In this document: one piece after another, positions 15,617-21,488 of the stretch
How the letters are laid out: each line of letters begins with the position of its first letter
Position numbering within the stretch: the first letter of the stretch is position 1
Origin: Candidatus Hydrogenedens terephthalaticus JGI OTU-1
Lineage (GTDB): Bacteria; Hydrogenedentota; Hydrogenedentia; Hydrogenedentales; Hydrogenedentaceae
Direction of reading: 5' to 3'
DNA: 21,488 nucleotides
Assembly: GCA_000493945.1 (NCBI GenBank)
Contig: AWNW01000009.1
Coordinates: 47,025 to 68,512 of the forward strand
Made by a program: the position numbers and the translations under genes
The notes under the pieces: generated by a model
What the model was told of the DNA's origin: nothing
Database searches by the model: none
The model's input: the letters and a program-made list of their open reading frames with translations, nothing else

Positions 15617-17138
15617 AAAATATTTATATATATGGATTACCAGTTTATGTGTTTTTATGTGTTTTTCGGGTTATTCTCGAGATACAAAAGCAGATACTTT
15701 TCCATTAAGGTCTGAAGATACTACTCAGGTTACTCAGCAACTTCCAGAATATTTAGACTTGCAAACAGCACAAAAAATAGCATTAGAGCAAAATCCTTCA
15801 TTAAAGGCGGTATCCGAACGAATAGAACAAGCAAGGCAGAAAGTTAAACAAGCATTAGCCCAATACTATCCGCAAATCATTGCCAATTATACGGCTTCGC
15901 ACACAGACTTGTCAGATACTGCTATACGGCGTTCACAGAATGCTGTTTGGCAACAGAGTTCAAGTGCAATCTCTCAATCTGTATTGAGAGGAACTGGAGG
16001 AACTACCACAGATATTATGTCCTCAATCCCATGGGAGACTGTTTTAAATTCATGGATTTCCGCATATCAAGCAAGTAATAGCATTCCTGAATCGCAAAAT
16101 AACTATGCAATAAATTTTATTATTCGATATACCTTATTCGATGGTTTTGCTCGCAAATATTCTGTTGCTCTTGCAAAATTAGGTGAAAAGGCAACACAAG
16201 AATCCCAACAAGAAGCCATCCGCATGTTGTTATCAGCGGTAGCAAATAGTTTTTATGCTGTGCAATTAGCAGAAGAAAATATTCGTATAGCCGAAGCCGA
16301 CAAAGCATTTAATGAAAGGCTCCTTTATGAAGCGAAGGTAAAACAGGAGTTAGGAGCCGGTTCTTTGAGTGATGTTCTCAATTTTGAAGTTCTATTACGG
16401 TCAGCAGAAGCACAAATTATAAATGCTCGTCAAAATCGAGAAATCGCACGCATATCATTAGCCGGTGTAATGGGCTTAAATACAGGCATACTCCCGGATT
16501 ATGTAAAATTAACACCCCTAAAAGATGAAACTGATGAAGATTTAAAAAATCCAGATGTTGATGAATTATTATCGGTTGCCTTACAAAGCAGACCGGATTT
16601 GAAGATGTTAACTTTGGTTATCCAACAATCCGAAGCACAGGTTGGACAAAGTCGTTCTACCTTGTATCCTCAAATGGGGGTATCCTTATCCCGTTCAGCG
16701 ACGAGAACAGTAGATAGCGAATTTAGTTCGGATGATTTTGCTACCACGATAAGTGTAGATGTTTCATATAACCTCTTTTCGGGTGGTAAAAATCGTGCAT
16801 TACGAGCAGAAGCAAGAGCAAGACTACGGGAAGCAGAACAGAATTATTATGCAGGGAGAATTGATGTCATAACAGATGTTCAAAGCACCCTACAAGAACT
16901 AAAATCTGCACAGGAACAACTAAAATTACAAAGAGAAAATGCACAATATGTTAGAAAAAATAGGGATTTAGTGGAACAGGAATATAAAGCAGGACAAACT
17001 TCATTAGTGCGATTAAATCAGGCTCAAAAAGATTTGATTGAAGCAGAAGGAAGACTTGCTTCTGCACGGGTTGCTCTGTTCCGAGCATGGTATCAAATAA
17101 AGACCGCTACAGCACAGTCTCTCTTAGAATTAAAATAG
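15591..17138 (+). CDS. TolC-family outer membrane efflux protein
   Basis: This 515-aa protein has the two-repeat outer-membrane efflux architecture: LDLQTAQKIALEQNPSLKAVSERIEQAR (55-82) opens repeat 1, and LLSVALQSRPDLKMLTLVIQQSEAQVGQSR opens repeat 2. Long amphipathic coiled-coil helices build the periplasmic tunnel, and strands IIRYTLFDGF and VSYNLFSGGK belong to the beta-barrel. The N-terminus (basic K9-K10, then a hydrophobic core to about residue 28) is a signal peptide. C24 in VFMC could be a lipidated Cys, but the match is weak. Residues about 104-172 form an enlarged Ser/Gln/Thr-rich insertion between the first two barrel strands, probably a long surface loop. The start overlaps the acyltransferase by 26 bases, with AGGAG 12 bases upstream. 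It is the last gene of the efflux operon. Confidence 0.93.
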   Translation: MVFASFGIKKYLYIWITSLCVFMCFSGYSRDTKADTFPLRSEDTTQVTQQLPEYLDLQTAQKIALEQNPSLKAVSERIEQARQKVKQALAQYYPQIIANYTASHTDLSDTAIRRSQNAVWQQSSSAISQSVLRGTGGTTTDIMSSIPWETVLNSWISAYQASNSIPESQNNYAINFIIRYTLFDGFARKYSVALAKLGEKATQESQQEAIRMLLSAVANSFYAVQLAEENIRIAEADKAFNERLLYEAKVKQELGAGSLSDVLNFEVLLRSAEAQIINARQNREIARISLAGVMGLNTGILPDYVKLTPLKDETDEDLKNPDVDELLSVALQSRPDLKMLTLVIQQSEAQVGQSRSTLYPQMGVSLSRSATRTVDSEFSSDDFATTISVDVSYNLFSGGKNRALRAEARARLREAEQNYYAGRIDVITDVQSTLQELKSAQEQLKLQRENAQYVRKNRDLVEQEYKAGQTSLVRLNQAQKDLIEAEGRLASARVALFRAWYQIKTATAQSLLELK

Positions 17139-17308
17139 TCCCATATTGAAAAATTCTTTGTAGAGTAATATCCTTCCGTTGGGTAGTGTATTTTGAGTAG
17201 TTTCTTACTTTATTTAACACCTCAATTTGCATTAGAATTGCTATATATTTTTGATTGAATAATAAAAGTAGGATATTGGTTATTTAACATCTAATTGGAG
17301 TTTATCTT

Positions 17309-18637
17309 ATGAATAAATCAACTCATTACTCAAGAAGGACATTTATAAAAAATGTTCTTATGGGAACAGCAGGAATTTCTATTGCACCTGCAATTATTCC
17401 TTCCTATGTTTGGGGAGCCGAACCTTCTGCTTTGCCTAATGAACGGATTACCGTTGCCTGTATTGGCGTTGGAGGTCAGGGCAAATATGACATGAAGGCT
17501 TTTTTAAGTCTGCCCGAGGTGCAAGTGGTTGCTGTTTGTGATGTGGATGATAATCATGCACAGGAAGCCCAAAAGATAGTAAATGAATTTTATGCTCAAA
17601 AGAAAAATATACCTGAGTATAAAGGTTGTGATGTGTATCATGACTTTCGAGATGTAATTGCTCGAAAAGATGTTGATGCGGTGATGATTGCAACACCTGA
17701 CCATTGGCATCCTATCATTTCCATCGCCGCAGAAAAAGCGGGGAAAGATATCTATTGTGAAAAACCGTTGGCAAATTCTATACCGGAAGGGAAAGCGGTA
17801 GTGGAAGCAGTCCGTAAATATCGCAGAGTATTTCAAACGGGTAGTCATGAGCGTTCCCGCGATAATGCACGGTATGCATGTGAATTAGTAAGGAATGGAA
17901 GGATAGGAAAATTGCACACGATACGGGTAAACATGCCTGTGGATAATCATACTCCAATTCCTCCCCAACCTGAAATGCCTATTCCTCCCGGTTTTGATTA
18001 CGATTTCTGGTTAGGTCCTGCTCCGAAAGAACCTTATACAGAAAAGAGGTGCCATTTCTGGTTCCGCTATATTTTGGACTATAGTGGCGGGGAAATGACA
18101 GACCGTGGTGCACATATTATTGATTTAGGTCAATTAGGTAATGGAACGGATGATACCTTCCCCATTTCTGTGGAAGGAAAAGGCTTTTTCCCAAAAGAAG
18201 GACTGTTTAATACCGCAATGAGTTATGAATTCCGATTTGAATATGCTAACGGAGTTGAATTGTTAGGAAAGAGTGTAGGTCCTCGCGGAATTAAGTTTGA
18301 GGGTGATAAAGGATGGATTTTTATATACATTCATGGAGGCGACCTGCGTGCCAATCCTCCTTCATTACTACAAGAAACCATAGGTCCTAATGAAATCCAT
18401 TTGGGCAGAAGTAAGGGACATCATAAGAATTTTATCGAATGTGTTAAGTCTCGTAAAGACCCTACAGCTCCTGTTGAAGTGGGTTATCACACAGCGACCA
18501 TGTGCCACATGGCAAATATTGCGATGAGACTTGGACGCAAATTAAATTGGGACCCTGAAAAAGAAATGTTTATCAATGATGATGAAGCCAACCGTATGAT
18601 GCAACCTTCCATGAGAGCACCCTGGACTTTAGGTTAA
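17309..18637 (+). CDS. Tat-exported Gfo/Idh/MocA family oxidoreductase
   Basis: This 442-aa NAD(P)-dependent oxidoreductase probably acts on sugars or cyclitols outside the cytoplasm. The Tat signal SRRTFIKNV (twin Arg 9-10) is followed by a hydrophobic stretch ending near VWGAEP (about 34-39). A Rossmann domain follows: ITVACIGVGGQG with GVGGQG at 53-58, VCDVD near 77-81, ATPDHWH at 129-135, and the family signature CEKPLA at 150-155. The C-terminal domain contains GGEMTDRGAHIIDLGQ, with the Asp and His typical of the catalytic region. The length is normal for the Tat-signal group that is abundant in Planctomycetes and similar bacteria. The 170 bases upstream hold no promoter or terminator that I could defend. 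It lies 19 bases before the HEAT-repeat gene, so the two are likely co-transcribed. The substrate is unknown. Confidence 0.93.
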   Translation: MNKSTHYSRRTFIKNVLMGTAGISIAPAIIPSYVWGAEPSALPNERITVACIGVGGQGKYDMKAFLSLPEVQVVAVCDVDDNHAQEAQKIVNEFYAQKKNIPEYKGCDVYHDFRDVIARKDVDAVMIATPDHWHPIISIAAEKAGKDIYCEKPLANSIPEGKAVVEAVRKYRRVFQTGSHERSRDNARYACELVRNGRIGKLHTIRVNMPVDNHTPIPPQPEMPIPPGFDYDFWLGPAPKEPYTEKRCHFWFRYILDYSGGEMTDRGAHIIDLGQLGNGTDDTFPISVEGKGFFPKEGLFNTAMSYEFRFEYANGVELLGKSVGPRGIKFEGDKGWIFIYIHGGDLRANPPSLLQETIGPNEIHLGRSKGHHKNFIECVKSRKDPTAPVEVGYHTATMCHMANIAMRLGRKLNWDPEKEMFINDDEANRMMQPSMRAPWTLG

Positions 18638-18656
18638 ACAAAAAAGGAGACAAAAA

Positions 18657-21200
18657 ATGAAAAATAATTGGATTTTAATTAATATATTCCTGACATTAAT
18701 ATTTTTGGTATCTGTCACATTTGCCCAGGAAATTCCAGACATTAAAGATGCCCTGAATTATTTACAAACCTATAAATTTGGGATGAATCGTGAACCTTTA
18801 GAGCCTATTCTGGAGGCAATAAAAACAACACAAAATAATCCTGCAAAACAGGAACAGTTATCAAAACAACTCGTTGCGATTTTGCCGAAGTGCTCTATTG
18901 ATGGCAAAAGATTTATTGCTCGCCAATTAGTTGTGATTGCAACTCCATCTGTTGTTACGGGAATTGAACCTTTATTGAAAGATAAGGAAACGATTGATAT
19001 AGCCTGTCGAATTTTAGAACAAATCCCCGGCAAGGAAGCAACACAATCTCTGATACAGGTGTTGAAACAAGAATCTACATCAGAAGATGACAAAGTTGCT
19101 ATTATCAACTCTCTGGGAAGAAGGAAGGATGCCTTATCTATTGAAACATTGTCCCAATATCTGGATAATCCCTCACAGAAAATACAAAATTCGGTAATAA
19201 TCGCATTAGGTTCTATTGGAGGTAAAGAAGCAGGGAATATCCTCTGGAATTGGGCAAAAAATAAGTCTATGCTGGAAAATATTGATGTACAGTCCTCTCT
19301 CTTAAAAATTGCAAGTCAATTAGCAGAAGAATCGTCTGAAAAAGATATGGCTTTGGAAATATATTCGTCCATATTTAATAACGACAAAGTAATACCTGTC
19401 AGCAGAGGGTATGCATTGAGAGGGTTAGTTCAGTTAAAGGGCAAGGAAGCCTTTAATGAAGTCTGGCAAAGTGTTGGTAGTGAAGATGTAATACTTTCTT
19501 CAACGGCTATTGATTTATTAAAAGAAAAATCGTTCTCCGACGAATTACTTTTAGAAAAGTGTGTAGATGCATTAAAAACAGCAAATCCGAGACTTCAGTT
19601 GGGAATATTGGAAGTTGTTGCTTCCCGTAAAATTTCAGGTGCTATTTCTCAGGTTATAGACCTTGCGGTAAATGCAGATGGAGAAGTAAAAATCGCTGCA
19701 ATTCAATGTTTAGGTCGCATGGGAGATAACCGTGCCATAGAGCCATTAATGAATACTGTATTAAGTAGCCCTCGTGAAATTAAAGAAATAGCCAAAGATG
19801 CGTTAATTAAATTGGATAATCCGCATGCCAACAAATACCTGATAGAAAAGGTACAGAAAGGAAATGCTGAGGTTAAGAAATTCGCCGTTGATTTATTAAC
19901 GGAACGCAGGTCAATAGAAGCCAAAGAAATTATTAAGAATGCCATATCAAAGAATGACAAAGATATTTTTGATGGGGCGCTTAATTATTATGCCGTTTTA
20001 GGAAATGAAGGAGATTTATCTTTTCTGTTTGACAAACTTATGGCAGATGTAGAAAATAGTTCTGCTTATATTCCGGCTATTTCTTTGATTATTGATAGGG
20101 TAGGAGATGAAGGGCGTAAAGTAATGCTTATAACGGAACAATGGAAAAAATGTAAGAATGATTTGCAAAAGAAATCCCTAATAACTTTATTGGGAAATAT
20201 AAAAAGCCCGGAAGCATGTGCAATGCTTGAAAGTTTATGGTCGAGCGAACCTAACTTAAAGGTAAGTATCTTGCAATCCATGGGGCAATGTGATGATGCG
20301 AATACTTTGCAAAAGATAGTATCTGAAATTTCAAAGGAAACCAATGAAGAAGTAAAGAATGTTGGAATTTTATGTTCTTTAAATATATTGAGAACCCTAA
20401 ATCTGACAGATAGACAAAAATATGATTACTATGTAGGTCTATGGAATATGGCAGGGGACAATCCTTCACTCCAAAAAAATATTTTGGGTGGTCTCGCAAA
20501 ATTAAGTTTATTAGAAGTGTTGAATTTCATAGAAGGAATGAAAATTAACGATGCGGTAAAAGCGGATTGGGCAAATGCAAGATTTAGTGTGGCGAAAAAT
20601 ATCAGTTTTTCTTACCCTTCAAAAACAATATCCATTTTAGAAGAAATGCTTCCAAACCTAAAAGATAATCAAGCAAAAGAATTAGAGTATTTGTTAAATG
20701 GATTAAAAAATAAAGGTGAATATATTGCCTCGTGGAGCGTAAGTGGTCCTTACCGCATGGAAGATTACGGAGCCAGAAGATTATTTGACGAAGTTTCCTT
20801 TCCACCAGAAACGGATATGAATTCTGTTAAGGATTGGCGTATTTTACCATTAAAAGTCCGTGGAGATGGCTTAATTTATGCAGACTTGGCTGAATTTTCC
20901 GGTGGTGAGGTAGAATGTGTAGCGTATGTTGCATGTAAGATTACCGTGCCAGAACCTATTGATGCAAAGATATTATTGGGAAGCAACGATGGCGTTAAAG
21001 TGTGGCTCAATGGAACTCTGGTTCACTCATTTGCAGAGGGAAGGACCATGACACCCGACCAGGACCAATTCCCTGTAAAATTACAAAAAGATAATGTGTT
21101 GTTAATGGCTATATATAATCAAGGAGCAGCCTGGGAGTTTACAATGAAACTACAAGGAATTGCTTCAGATAAAATATCTATAGAACCCTATATCCCTTAA
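18657..21200 (+). CDS. Secreted HEAT-repeat protein with C-terminal 'DGVKVWLNG' module
   Basis: This 847-aa protein has a Sec signal peptide (MKNNWILINIFLTLIFLVSVTFA, predicted cleavage before QE). Residues from about 85 to 660 are mostly paired helices of HEAT/PBS-lyase-like repeats, clearest in RIEALKD-style units such as IQNSVIIALGSIGGKEAGNIL and VKIAAIQCLGRMGDNRAIEPL. The last 150 or so residues form a beta-rich module starting IASWSVSGPYRMEDYG and containing LLGSNDGVKVWLNGTLVHSF and PDQDQFPVKLQKDNVLLMAIYNQG. This resembles carbohydrate-binding/galactose-binding-like modules common at the ends of large secreted proteins in Planctomycetes-type genomes. There are no catalytic residues, so it is probably a binding or scaffold protein in the periplasm or on the surface. 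The Shine-Dalgarno GGAGA is well placed. It may work with the upstream oxidoreductase in glycan or sugar handling, but this is inference. Confidence 0.85.
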   Translation: MKNNWILINIFLTLIFLVSVTFAQEIPDIKDALNYLQTYKFGMNREPLEPILEAIKTTQNNPAKQEQLSKQLVAILPKCSIDGKRFIARQLVVIATPSVVTGIEPLLKDKETIDIACRILEQIPGKEATQSLIQVLKQESTSEDDKVAIINSLGRRKDALSIETLSQYLDNPSQKIQNSVIIALGSIGGKEAGNILWNWAKNKSMLENIDVQSSLLKIASQLAEESSEKDMALEIYSSIFNNDKVIPVSRGYALRGLVQLKGKEAFNEVWQSVGSEDVILSSTAIDLLKEKSFSDELLLEKCVDALKTANPRLQLGILEVVASRKISGAISQVIDLAVNADGEVKIAAIQCLGRMGDNRAIEPLMNTVLSSPREIKEIAKDALIKLDNPHANKYLIEKVQKGNAEVKKFAVDLLTERRSIEAKEIIKNAISKNDKDIFDGALNYYAVLGNEGDLSFLFDKLMADVENSSAYIPAISLIIDRVGDEGRKVMLITEQWKKCKNDLQKKSLITLLGNIKSPEACAMLESLWSSEPNLKVSILQSMGQCDDANTLQKIVSEISKETNEEVKNVGILCSLNILRTLNLTDRQKYDYYVGLWNMAGDNPSLQKNILGGLAKLSLLEVLNFIEGMKINDAVKADWANARFSVAKNISFSYPSKTISILEEMLPNLKDNQAKELEYLLNGLKNKGEYIASWSVSGPYRMEDYGARRLFDEVSFPPETDMNSVKDWRILPLKVRGDGLIYADLAEFSGGEVECVAYVACKITVPEPIDAKILLGSNDGVKVWLNGTLVHSFAEGRTMTPDQDQFPVKLQKDNVLLMAIYNQGAAWEFTMKLQGIASDKISIEPYIP

Positions 21201-21283
21201 TTGGTAAAAAAATTAAAAACTTTTTTATTAAAATTAAATATCAATTTCTATAACTGTATGTTATTAAAAGGAGTTGGTATATT

Positions 21284-21488
21284 GTGCCGTTATTGATTAT
21301 TGAACAACAGGGAATTTCTACACAGACGGTTCCTATTGAAGACAAAGAAATAGTTCTGGGCAGGTCTAATGACTGTGATGTGATTTTGTCTACAGAAGAA
21401 ATATCGCGACATCACGCAAAAATATTTATTAAAGAAGGAGCGTATATCATTGCTGATTTGAAAAGTTTAAATGGGACCTATGTCAATC
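21284..21488 (+). CDS. FHA-domain protein, N-terminal part (3' end outside window)
   Basis: The open frame begins at GTG 21284-21286, with AAAAGGAG (21266-21273) ten bases upstream, and runs off the right edge after about 68 residues. The visible part is a nearly complete forkhead-associated phosphothreonine-binding domain. It shows ILGRS-type residues (VLGRSNDCDVIL), EISRHHAKI, and the C-terminal DLKSLNGTYVN signature. The Arg, Ser and His that contact phosphopeptide are all present, as is the final Asn. The GTG start is supported by the Shine-Dalgarno and because no in-frame ATG occurs before the FHA core. There is no signal peptide at this start, so the FHA domain is cytoplasmic. What follows the domain (kinase, cyclase, membrane anchor or secretion component) cannot be seen. 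It lies 83 bases after the HEAT-repeat gene, on the same strand. Confidence 0.88.
   Translation, partial: MPLLIIEQQGISTQTVPIEDKEIVLGRSNDCDVILSTEEISRHHAKIFIKEGAYIIADLKSLNGTYVN

Noticed and set aside
17139..17308. Promoter search upstream of the Gfo/Idh/MocA gene (TTGCAT and TTGATT near 17227-17256)
   Set aside because: No -10 box falls at an acceptable spacing from either -35-like hexamer, so no site was listed.
21205..21235. TAAAAAA...TTTTTTA hairpin after the HEAT-repeat gene, considered as a terminator
   Set aside because: The stem is pure A/T and weak, and such symmetry is expected by chance in this AT-rich gap. It is not strong enough to list.

Overview
The window looks like chromosomal DNA from an AT-rich Gram-negative (diderm) bacterium. 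The evidence is a TolC/RND/adaptor tripartite efflux set, Sec, Tat and possible lipoprotein signals, and Shine-Dalgarno sites before most genes. A Tat-exported Gfo/Idh/MocA oxidoreductase, a HEAT-repeat protein ending in a 'DGVKVWLNG' module, and an AmmeMemoRadiSam locus suggest a deep-branching lineage of the Planctomycetes/Hydrogenedentes/Sumerlaeota kind. That placement is inference from gene style only. No rRNA, tRNA, insertion sequence, CRISPR array or phage gene is visible. Coding density is high and no gap exceeds about 200 bases.

Left edge (2-355, +): the 3' end of a class I glutamine amidotransferase. It converges on a long minus-strand gene train (9349 down to 490).

Minus-strand train, in transcription order: the AmmeMemoRadiSam radical SAM enzyme; a 63-aa protein with a twin-arginine motif; a Memo-AMMECR1 fusion with an N-terminal export/lipoprotein-like signal; a 1185-aa membrane protein that joins a spermidine-synthase-like membrane module (with decayed catalytic motifs) to an FMN-binding domain with a flavinylation motif and a NosR/NapH-like Fe-S membrane module; a 107-aa single-pass membrane protein; and, after 82 bases, an ADP-forming acyl-CoA synthetase with swapped domain order. 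The first five overlap or nearly abut and probably form one operon. This is the most unusual part of the window: an apparently cell-envelope version of the AmmeMemoRadiSam system linked to a predicted flavin/Fe-S transmembrane electron-transfer protein.

Divergent intergenic region (9359-9552): very AT-rich, with a candidate promoter for each direction and three alternating 10-nt half-sites over the plus-strand promoter, a plausible MarR operator.

Plus-strand efflux operon (9553-17138): DGC-domain Cys-rich protein, MarR-family regulator with a His/Cys cluster, RND adaptor, RND pump, a left-handed beta-helix acyltransferase, and a TolC-like outer membrane factor. Spacing is tight, with two overlaps. 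The simplest reading is a self-regulated efflux system that may respond to a metal or thiol-reactive signal.

Right part (17309-21488, +): Tat-exported Gfo/Idh/MocA oxidoreductase, secreted HEAT-repeat protein, and the 5' end of an FHA-domain gene (GTG start at 21284) that runs off the window.
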